62,994 bases of DNA. Origin: an uncultured Reyranella sp. GTDB lineage: Bacteria > Pseudomonadota > Alphaproteobacteria > Reyranellales > Reyranellaceae. Shown here piece by piece: positions 35,965 to 45,104 of the stretch. Location: the NCBI GenBank assembly GCA_937919085.1, contig CALFRN010000328.1, positions 1-62,994 of the forward strand. Reading direction: 5' to 3'. The notes under the pieces were generated by a model. It was not told where the DNA came from. It did no database searches and saw only the letters and a program-made list of their open reading frames with translations. A program made the translations under genes and the position numbers. Within the stretch, counting starts at the first letter, position 1. Each line of letters opens with the position of its first letter.

Positions 35965-37499
35965 GCCGCTGCGGCGCCCGCCATCAGCAGGCCGAGCGCT
36001 GGTTCATTGGTCTCGCCTGGCTCGACCTCGCCCACGATGCGGCCGGCGAACATCACCAGGATCCGGTCGGAAAGCGAGAGGATCTCCTCGAGTTCGACCG
36101 ATACGACAAGAACGGCGCACCCCGCGTCGCGCGCCTTCACCAGTTCGCGGCGAATGAACTCGATCGCGCCGATGTCGACGCCTCGCGTCGGCTGGCCAAC
36201 CAGCAATACCCTGGGCTGTCGCGCGATCTCGCGCGCCAGCACCAGCTTCTGCTGGTTGCCGCCGGAGAATAGCGACGACCCCAGCGTCGGCAATCTTGGC
36301 CGCACGTCGTAGCGCTCCATCAGGTCGGCGCAATGGGCGACGACCGCCGGTCCATCGAGCAGATAGTAACTCGTGAACGGCGCACGGCCCTGGTAGCCGA
36401 GGATCGACGTCTCCGACGCCTCGAACGCCGCAACCATGCCCTGACGCAGCCGATCCTCGGGCACGTGGGCCACACCGAGGTCGCGCATTTCCGCCGGATC
36501 ACCGGGATGATCGGCATCGATGACACGTCCACAGACCGTCAGCCGGCCACCATCGGGTGCGCGGATACCCGACAGCACCTGCAGCAACTCGCTCTGCCCG
36601 TTGCCGGACACGCCGGCGATGCCGACGATCTCTCCGGCACGGAGCTCGATGCCGACATCATCGAGCCGTCGCACGCCTCGACCATCGACCAGCGAGAGAT
36701 GCTCGGCGCGAAGCAGGACTTCGCCGAGGCGCGGCGGGATCTTGTCGAGGTCCAGACGGACCTTGCGGCCGACCATCAGCTCGGCAAGCTCCTCGACATT
36801 GGTATCGGCGGTACGCCGCTCGGCCACCACGCGGCCCCGACGCATCACACAGACATGGTCGGTCACAGCCACGATCTCGCGCAGCTTGTGGGTGATGAGC
36901 ACCACGGTGACGCCACGCTCGCGGAGCGACGCAAGGACACCAAACAGCCGGTCGGTCTCCTGCGGCGTCAGCACGGCGCTGGGTTCGTCCAGGATCAGGA
37001 TCCGCGCGCCCCGAAACAGCACCTTCAGGATTTCGACCCGCTGCTGTTCACCGACCGAGAGATCGGCGATGCGCGCATCGGGATCGACCGAAAGCCCGTA
37101 CTCACGGGCCAACCGCGCCAGCTCGGCTCGCGCCGCCTCAAGTCCGCCGGCCAGCAGCGGCCCGCCTTCGGCTCCCAACACCAGGTTCTCCAGTACGGTG
37201 AAGGTGTCCACCAGCATGAAGTGCTGGTGGACCATGCCGATGCCATGGCCGAGGGCTTCGCGCGAGCTTGCCATTGCGACAGGCCTGCCATCGACCCGGA
37301 TTTCGCCAGCGTCGGCACGGTAGAGGCCGTAAAGGATGCTCATCAACGTGGATTTTCCGGCGCCGTTCTCGCCGACGATGCCGGTGATCGCTCCCTTCTC
37401 GATCCTGAGCGACACGCCGCGCACGGCATGGACCGTCCCGAACGATTTCTCGATCTCCCGAAGCTCGATCGCCGCGGCAGTCGGCGTCAGGGCTTGCAC
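35961..37499 (-). CDS. ABC transporter ATP-binding protein with two ABC domains
   Basis: A 512-residue tandem ATPase. The first domain has Walker A GENGAGKST (43-51), signature LSVGEQQR and Walker B ILILDEPSAVL. The second has the degenerate phosphate loop GVSGNGQSE, signature FSGGNQQK and VLLVGQPTRGVD, the pattern of RbsA-like and NupO-like ATPases. The start is GTG at 37499 and overlaps the binding-protein stop by 13 bases. It powers nucleoside import with the two permeases. Confidence 0.93.
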   Translation of the reverse strand: MQALTPTAAAIELREIEKSFGTVHAVRGVSLRIEKGAITGIVGENGAGKSTLMSILYGLYRADAGEIRVDGRPVAMASSREALGHGIGMVHQHFMLVDTFTVLENLVLGAEGGPLLAGGLEAARAELARLAREYGLSVDPDARIADLSVGEQQRVEILKVLFRGARILILDEPSAVLTPQETDRLFGVLASLRERGVTVVLITHKLREIVAVTDHVCVMRRGRVVAERRTADTNVEELAELMVGRKVRLDLDKIPPRLGEVLLRAEHLSLVDGRGVRRLDDVGIELRAGEIVGIAGVSGNGQSELLQVLSGIRAPDGGRLTVCGRVIDADHPGDPAEMRDLGVAHVPEDRLRQGMVAAFEASETSILGYQGRAPFTSYYLLDGPAVVAHCADLMERYDVRPRLPTLGSSLFSGGNQQKLVLAREIARQPRVLLVGQPTRGVDIGAIEFIRRELVKARDAGCAVLVVSVELEEILSLSDRILVMFAGRIVGEVEPGETNEPALGLLMAGAAAA

Positions 37500-38488
37500 G
37501 AATTGTTGCTCATGTAGTCGTGAACGACGATCGTGCCCGATACGATACCGGCCTTGGCGGCGTCGACCCGGAGCTTCATGTCGGGCGTAACCAGCTTCTC
37601 GTTGTCCTTGTCGAGCGCCCAGTCGACGCCGCCCTCCTTGAGGCCGAGCACTTGCGTGCCGCCCTTCCAGTCGCCGGCCTGCGCTGCCTTGAAGCTGTTG
37701 TAGGCGGCAAGGTCGACACGCTTCAGCATCGACGTCAGCATCGTGCCCGGGTGCAGATGATTCTGATTGGAATCGACGCCGATGCCGAGTTTGCCGCGGT
37801 CCTTGGCGGCCTGGAGGATACCGATACCGGTCGAGCCGGCGGCGGCATAGACAACATCCACGCCTCGATCGAATTGACCTTTAGCAAGTTCGGCGCCGCG
37901 CCCCGGATCGTTCCACGCCGCCGGCGTCGTGCCGGTCATGTTGGTGATCAGTTCGGCATTGGGGTTGGCGTATTTGATGCCCTGTTCGAAGCCGCACTGG
38001 AACCGGCGGACGAGCGGGATATCCATGCCTCCGACAAAGCCGATCTTGCCGGTCTTGGAGGCAAGCGCTGCAAGCACGCCGACGAGGAAGGAGCCTTCCT
38101 GCTCCTTGAACACCACGGACTGCACATTGGGCAGGTCGACGACGCTGTCGATGATGGTGAAGTGGATGTTGGGGAATTCCCTGGCGACTTTGTCCAGCGC
38201 GACGGCCTGGGAGAAGCCGACGGCGATGATCGGATCCTGGCTGCGTTGGGCAAAACGCCGGAGCGCTTGTTCGAATTGGGTTTCGTTGCTGGGCTCGAAC
38301 TCGGCAACGGGGATCGAGGTCTCTTTCTTGAATCTCTCGACGCCCGCGCTCACGCCTTCGTTGAACGACTTGTCGAATTTTCCGCCCGTACTGTAGACGA
38401 CGGCAGGTTTGACGACGGTCTGCGCCTGAACGGGTGCCAGGACGCTCATGGCAATCAGGGTGATTGCCGATCCCAACCAGCGCTTCAT
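37487..38488 (-). CDS. BMP family nucleoside-binding protein
   Basis: A 333-residue periplasmic binding protein with a signal peptide (MKRWLGSAITLIAMSVLAPVQAQ, no lipobox). Family pieces: GGKFDKSFNEGVSAGVERF, EFEPSNETQFEQALRRFA, FVGGMDIPLVRRFQCGFEQG, VVYAAAGSTGIGILQAA and GIGVDSNQNHL. PnrA/BMP proteins bind purine or pyrimidine nucleosides. ATG at 38488 has GAGGGG upstream. It is the first gene of the ten-gene salvage operon, with the promoter in the 117-base gap shared with the divergent hydantoinase. Confidence 0.93.
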   Translation of the reverse strand: MKRWLGSAITLIAMSVLAPVQAQTVVKPAVVYSTGGKFDKSFNEGVSAGVERFKKETSIPVAEFEPSNETQFEQALRRFAQRSQDPIIAVGFSQAVALDKVAREFPNIHFTIIDSVVDLPNVQSVVFKEQEGSFLVGVLAALASKTGKIGFVGGMDIPLVRRFQCGFEQGIKYANPNAELITNMTGTTPAAWNDPGRGAELAKGQFDRGVDVVYAAAGSTGIGILQAAKDRGKLGIGVDSNQNHLHPGTMLTSMLKRVDLAAYNSFKAAQAGDWKGGTQVLGLKEGGVDWALDKDNEKLVTPDMKLRVDAAKAGIVSGTIVVHDYMSNNSCKP

Positions 38489-38605
38489 CGCAGTCCCCTC
38501 GCTTTTTGATATTGCCGGTTCCAAGTGTGGACCTGCCGGCTTCCCCGGTCTAGGCGGTATGATGCGGCACGGGCTTTGCTACCGCAGTCATCAGGGAGGG
38601 AGACC

Positions 38606-40051
38606 ATGGCCGAGTACCAACTCGTCATCCGCAATACCACCATTGCCACAGCCTCTGACGTCGTTAAGGGCGATATCGGCATCTCCGGTGGCCGCGTGGT
38701 GGCGCTGGGCGTACGGCTGGACAAGGGCCTCCGCGAGATAGATGCGACGGGCCTGATCGCCGTGCCCGGCGGCATCGACGCCCACGTCCATTTCGACCAG
38801 GACACGGCCGACGGTTCGGTATTCTGCGACGACTTCGAGAGTGGCAGTCGGGCGGCGGCGGCCGGCGGCACAACGACCATCATTCCCTTCGCCTACCAGA
38901 ACAGAGGCCAGCCGTTGCGCGACGCGGTGAACAAGTATCACAAGCGGGCCGAGGGCAAGTCGCTGATCGACTATGCCTTCCACGTGATCCTGTCCGACGC
39001 CAGCGAGAAGATCATGGGCCAGGACTTCACCGCCCTGGTCGCCGACGGCTACACCTCGTTCAAGGTCTACATGACCTACGACGACGTGAAGCTCACCGAC
39101 CGCGAGATGCTCGATGCCCTGGCTGCGTCGCGCCGCGAACAGGCGATGCTGATGATCCACGCCGAGAACTCCGATTGCATCACCTGGCTGACCGAACGGC
39201 TCGAACTCAAGGGCATGACGGCCGCCAAGTTCCATGCCACCTCGCGGCCCTTCGTCGTCGAACGCGAGGCCACCCATCGCGCCATCTCGCTGGCCGAGCT
39301 TCTGGACGTTCCGATGCTCCTCGTCCACGTCTCGGCCAAGGAGGCGATGCACGAGATCCAGCGCGCCCAGGCACGTGGCCTCCGGATCTATGGCGAAACC
39401 TGTCCGCAGTACCTGTTCCTGAGCGAGGAAGATTTCGACAAGCCGGGCGACGAGGGCGCCATGTGCGTTTGCTCACCGCCGCCGCGCGGCACCGAAAACC
39501 AGGAGCATATCTGGACCGGCCTCGCCGCCGGCACGTTCCAGGTGCTGTCTTCGGATCATGCCGCCTTCAAATACGACGACGTACGCGGCAAGAAACTGCC
39601 TGGCGCCGCCCAGAGCTTTCGCAAGATTCCCAACGGCGTGCCGGGCGTCGAGACACGCCTGCCACTTCTGTTCTCGGAGGGCGTCAACAAAGGCCGCCTC
39701 ACCCTGCAGCAGTTCGTGGCGCTATCCTCCACCAACCCCGCCAGGATCTACGGCCTGCATCCACGCAAGGGCACGATCGCCATCGGCGCCGATGCCGACA
39801 TTGTGCTGTGGGACCCGGCGCGCAAGGTGAGCCTCACCAATTCGATCCTGCACCACAATTGCGACTACACGCCCTACGAGGGCCGAGAGCTCACCGGCTA
39901 TCCCGTGATGACCCTGTCGCGCGGCGAGGTGGTCATGGACGAGGGCAAGATGAGCGGCTCCGCCGGTCGCGGTCTCTTCCAGAAATGCGACCGCCCCGAA
40001 GCCGCCCGCCCGCGTGGCCGACCGCTGATCGATCCTTCGATCTTCGCTTGA
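38606..40051 (+). CDS. Dihydropyrimidinase/D-hydantoinase
   Basis: A 481-residue cyclic-amidohydrolase. The dinuclear metal site is complete: H60-x-H62 (DAHVHF), carboxylated K153 (SFKVYMTY), H185 (IHAEN), H241 (LVHVSA) and D317 (SSDHAAF). It opens dihydropyrimidine or hydantoin rings. GGGAGGG precedes the ATG at 38606. It diverges from the nucleoside operon, so base degradation (dihydrouracil/dihydrothymine) may follow phosphorolysis; no dihydropyrimidine dehydrogenase or beta-ureidopropionase is in the window. Confidence 0.93.
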   Translation: MAEYQLVIRNTTIATASDVVKGDIGISGGRVVALGVRLDKGLREIDATGLIAVPGGIDAHVHFDQDTADGSVFCDDFESGSRAAAAGGTTTIIPFAYQNRGQPLRDAVNKYHKRAEGKSLIDYAFHVILSDASEKIMGQDFTALVADGYTSFKVYMTYDDVKLTDREMLDALAASRREQAMLMIHAENSDCITWLTERLELKGMTAAKFHATSRPFVVEREATHRAISLAELLDVPMLLVHVSAKEAMHEIQRAQARGLRIYGETCPQYLFLSEEDFDKPGDEGAMCVCSPPPRGTENQEHIWTGLAAGTFQVLSSDHAAFKYDDVRGKKLPGAAQSFRKIPNGVPGVETRLPLLFSEGVNKGRLTLQQFVALSSTNPARIYGLHPRKGTIAIGADADIVLWDPARKVSLTNSILHHNCDYTPYEGRELTGYPVMTLSRGEVVMDEGKMSGSAGRGLFQKCDRPEAARPRGRPLIDPSIFA

Positions 40052-40099
40052 GGTCGACCGCGGGACTCAGCCACTTAACCTCTTGTTCAGCGCGGCTCT

Positions 40100-41551
40100 T
40101 CAGGCCGATGGAGGCACGGTTCCGCGTCTGGGGTCGATGGGCAGCAGGCGATCGAGCCCGAGCAGTTTTTCATAGAGCACTGCAGCCTGCAGCAGCGCCG
40201 CCTCACCCCGCGGCTTGCCGACAAGCTGGAGGCCGACCGGCCGGCCGTACTCGTCGAACCCGCAAGGCACGGCGATCGCCGGACTGCTGGCCACGGTGAT
40301 GGCCGAATTGAGGGTCGAGCCCGCCATGTAATTCTCGAGCTTCCTTCCAGCGATGGTCGCTGGCGCGCGAAGGTTGACGTCGAACGCAGCGGTCGGCGCG
40401 CCCGGAGTCACCAGCAGATCATACTTCTGGAAGAATCCGACCATGCGCCGAAACAGCGCCGCGCGCTCGCGCTCAGCCCAGGCGAGCTGGCTGGTAGTCT
40501 GCTTCAGGCCGAGTTCGGTGTTCCAGATGATGTCCGGCTTGAATTTGTCGCGATGCTCTCGGATCTGAAGTTCGCGATCGACGACGAACTGCTGACTGCG
40601 CAGCGCCATGAAGATCTCGTCGACCGGGCCGAAATCTGGCGATACTTCCTCGACGATGCAGCCCAGCTCCTCGAAACGCCGCGCGGCCCTGTCGCAAATC
40701 GTGCGGATATCCTTGTCGAGGTCCAAGCGGCCGCCGAAGTCTGCCGTCCAGGCAACTCTCCTGGGGACGACGGGGTCGGCGACCGCCGCGCTGAACGACA
40801 TCGCAGGCGCATCGAAGGTCATCGGGTCCTGGGGGCAGAAGCCCGCCATGGCGTCGAGGAAAAGCGCAAGGTCGGGCACATTCCGCGCCATCGGTCCCTG
40901 CACCGACTGCGGCGACCAGAGATTGCTCGACGTGCCGCGTGTCACACGGCCCGGCGAGGGCCGGATGCCGACGGTCGAACAATAGGTTCCGGGCCGGCGC
41001 AGCGAGCCGCCATGGTCGGAACCGTGCGCCAGCCAGACCTCCCCGGTCGCTACCGACACCGAGCCGCCCCCCGTCGAGCCACCGCAGGTGAGCGAGGTAT
41101 TCCAGGGATTGCGCGTGCGGCCGAATACCTCGTTAAACGTGCTGCCGCCGGCACCGAATTCCGGAGTGTTCGACTTGCCCATGACGATGCCGCCCTTGCG
41201 CTCGATGCGCTCGACCAGCGGATGGGATGTGGCCGGCACATGGTTGGCGAAGATCGGCGAACCGTAGGTCGTGCGCACACCCGCGACATCGGTCAGGTCC
41301 TTGATCGACACCGGAAGTCCGGCGAGCCAGCCCGCTTCGCCCGAGGCTTCGCAGGTGTCACCACCCGCCATGATGCGTTTGGCGTGGTCGCGCGCGCGGT
41401 CGAGGCAAAGGGTCGGCAGTGCGTTCACCGCAGGCTCGACTTCGGCGATTCGCCTTGCGGATGCCTCGACCAGGTCGAGTGGCGATATCTCCTTCTTCCT
41501 CAGCCGCGCCACCGCCTCGACCGCCGTCAGCTTGCAAAGATCGTCACTCAT
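40100..41551 (-). CDS. Amidase (amidase signature family)
   Basis: A 483-residue amidase: K in VSIKDLTD, CGGSTGGGSVSVATG (Thr replacing the second Ser of GGSSGG) and the nucleophile region HGSDHGGSLRRPGTYC. The ATG at 41551 has GGGGC upstream; an ATG at 41566 overlapping the MFS stop (TGATG) would add five residues. It is the last gene of a minus-strand trio (sulfatase, MFS, amidase). The substrate is unknown; the GGS-R part is intact. Confidence 0.92.
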   Translation of the reverse strand: MSDDLCKLTAVEAVARLRKKEISPLDLVEASARRIAEVEPAVNALPTLCLDRARDHAKRIMAGGDTCEASGEAGWLAGLPVSIKDLTDVAGVRTTYGSPIFANHVPATSHPLVERIERKGGIVMGKSNTPEFGAGGSTFNEVFGRTRNPWNTSLTCGGSTGGGSVSVATGEVWLAHGSDHGGSLRRPGTYCSTVGIRPSPGRVTRGTSSNLWSPQSVQGPMARNVPDLALFLDAMAGFCPQDPMTFDAPAMSFSAAVADPVVPRRVAWTADFGGRLDLDKDIRTICDRAARRFEELGCIVEEVSPDFGPVDEIFMALRSQQFVVDRELQIREHRDKFKPDIIWNTELGLKQTTSQLAWAERERAALFRRMVGFFQKYDLLVTPGAPTAAFDVNLRAPATIAGRKLENYMAGSTLNSAITVASSPAIAVPCGFDEYGRPVGLQLVGKPRGEAALLQAAVLYEKLLGLDRLLPIDPRRGTVPPSA

Positions 41552-41565
41552 GATTTGCCCCGGCA

Positions 41566-42789
41566 TCAAGATGGAATGAGAAAGCCTCGGCGGCGGCGCT
41601 GGGAAAAGAGCAGCGCGCCCAGAAGCATAAGGTTCAGGAGATTGAACGCCAACGCCGCCTGGAACGCCGACCGGTATGACAGCGTCACATCGAAGATCGC
41701 GCCACCCAGCCAGCCGCCGACGGCCATGCCTCCCATGGCGAACAGCATCACGACGCCCAAGCGCCAACCGGCGATGGTAGGTCCGTAGAGATAACGCAGG
41801 ATGAGCGCATAGCCCTGCACGATGGCGATATAGGGAATGCCGTGGATGACCGAGAGCGTGTAGATGCCCGACAAGCTTTCGACGAAGACGAAGCCGACCA
41901 GCGAGGAGATCTGAATGAGGGCACAGAGCAGGCTTACCTTGATCGGACCGATGTAGTCGGCCAGCCGACCCATTACGAAAGTCGCGGCGACGGCGGTCAG
42001 CAGGATCAGCGACACCGCTTCCGCCCCGCGTGCCGCGCCGAAGCCCAGGTCGCCACAGAACGCCACCATGTGGACGAAGGGAATTGCCATGGCCACGCAA
42101 CAGCACAGGCCCGCCATCGAAAGAAGCACCATGATCAAGGGTGACGGCAGCGGCAGGGCCGAGAAATCCTCGGCCGGCCGTGCCGCCTTGCTGCGCGCAA
42201 TTGGCGAGGACCGTACATAGAAGGCGCAAAGGAACAGCAATGCGCCGGCCGTGACGCCATAGATCGCCAGCGTCTCGCGCCAGCCGATGTCCGGCAGCAG
42301 CCAGCGATAGATCTGCGGCCAGACGAAGCCCGAAATCGCCGGCCCGACCGAGATGATCGATACCGCCGTACTGCGACGCCGGTCGAACCAGCCCTGGATA
42401 TTGTTCATGGCCGGCGTGAAGGTGGCGGCATTGCCGAGGAACCCGAGCGGAATGGCATAGCCGGCATAGAGCGCATACACGCCGCCGCTGCTCGCCAGCC
42501 AGCCTCCGGCCATGATCGATACGCCGGCGATCAACAGCGGCACGCGCGGGCTGGTGCGATCGGCCAGCCAGCCCATGAACACGCCTCCCACCCCCATCGA
42601 GAAGAAGCCCACCATATAGGCAAGCGACGGTACCGCACGGCGATCACCGAACTCCGCGGCGATCTCCTTCAGACCCACGACCGGCAGATAGATCGACCCG
42701 CCGCCCAGCGCGATGCAGAACATGGAGACGAATGCCAAGCGCCAGGCGTAGGGGCTGTCGACTCCGGAGCGGTCGGCGGCAGCCGTCAT
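41566..42789 (-). CDS. MFS transporter
   Basis: A 407-residue major facilitator with about 12 hydrophobic helices. Start MTAAADRSGVDSPYAWRLAF; the loop 2-3 motif is GVFMGWLADRTSPR, and the second half has MGRLADYIGPIKVS. It resembles oxalate/formate-antiporter-like or monocarboxylate MFS members. Coupled to the sulfatase by ATGA and to the amidase by a 1-base stop/start overlap, suggesting uptake of the compound handled by both enzymes. Confidence 0.93.
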   Translation of the reverse strand: MTAAADRSGVDSPYAWRLAFVSMFCIALGGGSIYLPVVGLKEIAAEFGDRRAVPSLAYMVGFFSMGVGGVFMGWLADRTSPRVPLLIAGVSIMAGGWLASSGGVYALYAGYAIPLGFLGNAATFTPAMNNIQGWFDRRRSTAVSIISVGPAISGFVWPQIYRWLLPDIGWRETLAIYGVTAGALLFLCAFYVRSSPIARSKAARPAEDFSALPLPSPLIMVLLSMAGLCCCVAMAIPFVHMVAFCGDLGFGAARGAEAVSLILLTAVAATFVMGRLADYIGPIKVSLLCALIQISSLVGFVFVESLSGIYTLSVIHGIPYIAIVQGYALILRYLYGPTIAGWRLGVVMLFAMGGMAVGGWLGGAIFDVTLSYRSAFQAALAFNLLNLMLLGALLFSQRRRRGFLIPS

Positions 42790-45017
42790 TCGCGTGCAAG
42801 AGCCGCGTCGGCCGCGGCCCTGGCATCCAGCACCTGATCGTCGTCCATGACCACGGTGACCTTCCGCAGCCTGCCGGTGAAGGCGAACGGCGCGGCATAG
42901 TGCGACACCGGACTACTGCGATCACGGCCGATATCGAGGCCCGACCAGGAGATGAAACTCACAAAACCGTTCTGCGTGTCGAAGCCACCCGCGGGCTCGC
43001 CGTCGATCAGCAAGGTGGCGATGTTGCGGCCCTGATTGCGCCGCATACGCACGCCAAGGCGGCGATTTCCAGCCGGCACCGGCCGGTCGGACACGATCAG
43101 ATGATGCTCGCCGCCGATGTTCATGTCGTAGACGAGTTTTCCATCCTTCATGTAGAGCGAATAGCCGGTGGTGGCGTCGCCATGGGCGATCAGCACACCC
43201 TCCGTCATGGCGCCATCGACCTGAGCGTCGGCTTCGATCGTATAGGTGCGGCTGCGTACGTCAGGCGCAACGTCGGTGGGTACGTGCCCCATGCCGGCGT
43301 GGAAGACGAATCGGTTGCGCGGCCCGTGGAAACGCCTGGCGTTGTCGGCGAAGCGCGGCCCGAAGCGGTCGTCCAACGGCAGAACCTTGTGTGCCTCGGC
43401 TTGCCGCCACCACTCCTCGATCATCGCCTTCAGCCGCTCCGGCTCGCGCTCAGCGAGATCGTCGATCTCATTGAAGTCGCGATCGAGATGGTAGAGCTCC
43501 CACTTGTCCTGCGTGAAATCACTGCCCGGCGGATGGAACGACACCGCCTTCCAGCCACCCTGTACCAGGCCGCGATGGCCGAACATCTCGAAATATTGCG
43601 CCTTGGATTTGGATTTCGCTTTCTTGTTCTTCAGGCTGCGCGCGAAGCTGGTGCCTTCAAGAGGCATCTGCTTCAGGCCGTTGATCGTCTTTGGCGGCTT
43701 GATGCCAACGACATCCAGCAAGGTCGGCACGAGATCGCTGGCGTGGCAGAATTGATGGCGAAGCTCACCGCGCGCCGCAAGGCCCTTGTTCCAGGCAACG
43801 ATCAACGGATCGCGAATGCCACCACCATGGGTGTTCTGCTTGTAGCGCTTGAGCGGCGTGTTGGCAGCCATTGCCCAGCCCAGCGGGAAGTTGGAATGCG
43901 TGTCGGGACCGCCGATGTCCTCGATACGGGCAATCTTCTCGTCCAGTGTTTCGCGACGGAGATTATAGGGGCCCATGGCGTTGATCATGCCGAGCGGGCC
44001 GCCTTCCTGGCTGGCGCCGTTGTCGGACAGGACGACGATCATGGTGTCATTGAGTTGCCCGGCCGCCTCGAGGAACGCCACGAGTCGCGCGATGTGCTGG
44101 TCGGCGTGATCGAGCATGGCGGCGTAGGCGGCCTGCAGGCGCGTGAACATGCGCCGCTCGCCTTCAGCCACTTCCGACCACGGCCGCACGGCATCGTTGC
44201 GGGGTGGCAGACGGGTAGCCTTGGGCACGATGCCCAGCTCGATCTGACGGGCGAGCCTGCGTTCGCGTTCGACGTCCCAGCCTTCGGCGAAAATGGCATC
44301 GTACTTGGCGATCAGGTTGAAGGGCGCCTGGTGCGGCGCGTGGCAGGCGCCGAAGGCCAGCCACATCAGCCACGGCGTTTCGGCATTGTCGCCGACATGG
44401 TCGGCGATATAGCGAATACCCTGGTCGACGAGATCCGATGTCAGATGATAGCCGGTCGCGAAGGTGCCGGACGGATCGATCGGCGTGTTGTCGCGCACCA
44501 GCTCGGGCGCGTACTGGTCGGTCTCGGCGTCCATGAATCCGTAGTAGCGGTCGAAGCCACGGCCGAGCGGCCAGCCGTCGAACGGACCGGTGGCACCCGA
44601 TTCGGTAAGCGGCGTTACATGCCACTTGCCCAGCATGTAGTTGCGATAGCCATGCGGGCGCAGCATTTCGGCCAGCGTGCCAGCCTCGCGCGCGATCTTT
44701 CCGCGGTATCCCGGGTAGCCTGAGTCGAAATTCGCAAGGCAGCCGACACCGACCGAATGATGGTTTCGCCCGGTGAGCAGGGCGGCGCGCGTCGTCGAAC
44801 ACATCGCGGTGGTGTGGAAGCCGGTGTAGCGCACTCCCTTGCCGGCCAGCGCGTCGATGGTGGGCGTCGATATCGGCGAGCCGTAGCAGCCGAGATCGGA
44901 GAAGCCGACGTCGTCGAACAGCACGATCAGGATATTGGGGGCGCCTTTCGGCCGCTTGGGTGCTTCCGGCCAGTACGGCTGGGAGTCCACGATCGCCTTG
45001 CCGATCCTGCCCGTCAT
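42786..45017 (-). CDS. Arylsulfatase family sulfatase with atypical CSTTR active-site motif
   Basis: A 743-residue sulfatase. Metal ligands D35-D36 (IVLFDDVGFSDLGCYG), the LSDNGAS segment and HGGGIRDPLIV are all as in type I sulfatases. The formylglycine site reads C73-S-T-T-R in TTAMCSTTRAALLTGRN, where CxPxR is usual. The C-terminal 200 residues form an extra beta-rich domain typical of the longer arylsulfatases. No signal peptide is seen, so cytoplasmic. ATG at 45017 has GAGGG upstream. First gene of the minus-strand trio. Confidence 0.92.
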   Translation of the reverse strand: MTGRIGKAIVDSQPYWPEAPKRPKGAPNILIVLFDDVGFSDLGCYGSPISTPTIDALAGKGVRYTGFHTTAMCSTTRAALLTGRNHHSVGVGCLANFDSGYPGYRGKIAREAGTLAEMLRPHGYRNYMLGKWHVTPLTESGATGPFDGWPLGRGFDRYYGFMDAETDQYAPELVRDNTPIDPSGTFATGYHLTSDLVDQGIRYIADHVGDNAETPWLMWLAFGACHAPHQAPFNLIAKYDAIFAEGWDVERERRLARQIELGIVPKATRLPPRNDAVRPWSEVAEGERRMFTRLQAAYAAMLDHADQHIARLVAFLEAAGQLNDTMIVVLSDNGASQEGGPLGMINAMGPYNLRRETLDEKIARIEDIGGPDTHSNFPLGWAMAANTPLKRYKQNTHGGGIRDPLIVAWNKGLAARGELRHQFCHASDLVPTLLDVVGIKPPKTINGLKQMPLEGTSFARSLKNKKAKSKSKAQYFEMFGHRGLVQGGWKAVSFHPPGSDFTQDKWELYHLDRDFNEIDDLAEREPERLKAMIEEWWRQAEAHKVLPLDDRFGPRFADNARRFHGPRNRFVFHAGMGHVPTDVAPDVRSRTYTIEADAQVDGAMTEGVLIAHGDATTGYSLYMKDGKLVYDMNIGGEHHLIVSDRPVPAGNRRLGVRMRRNQGRNIATLLIDGEPAGGFDTQNGFVSFISWSGLDIGRDRSSPVSHYAAPFAFTGRLRKVTVVMDDDQVLDARAAADAALARE

Positions 45018-45104
45018 GCGTTTCCCTCTCGTTTTGCCGGTTGTCCGACACTTGCGCCCCATGATCAACCTTGTCGCTGTTCATGCCTCGGGTTAGGGAA
45101 AGTC

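Noticed and set aside
42732-44723. A 663-codon plus-strand frame
   Set aside because: Antisense to the sulfatase gene, which has complete active-site motifs; the plus frame has none.
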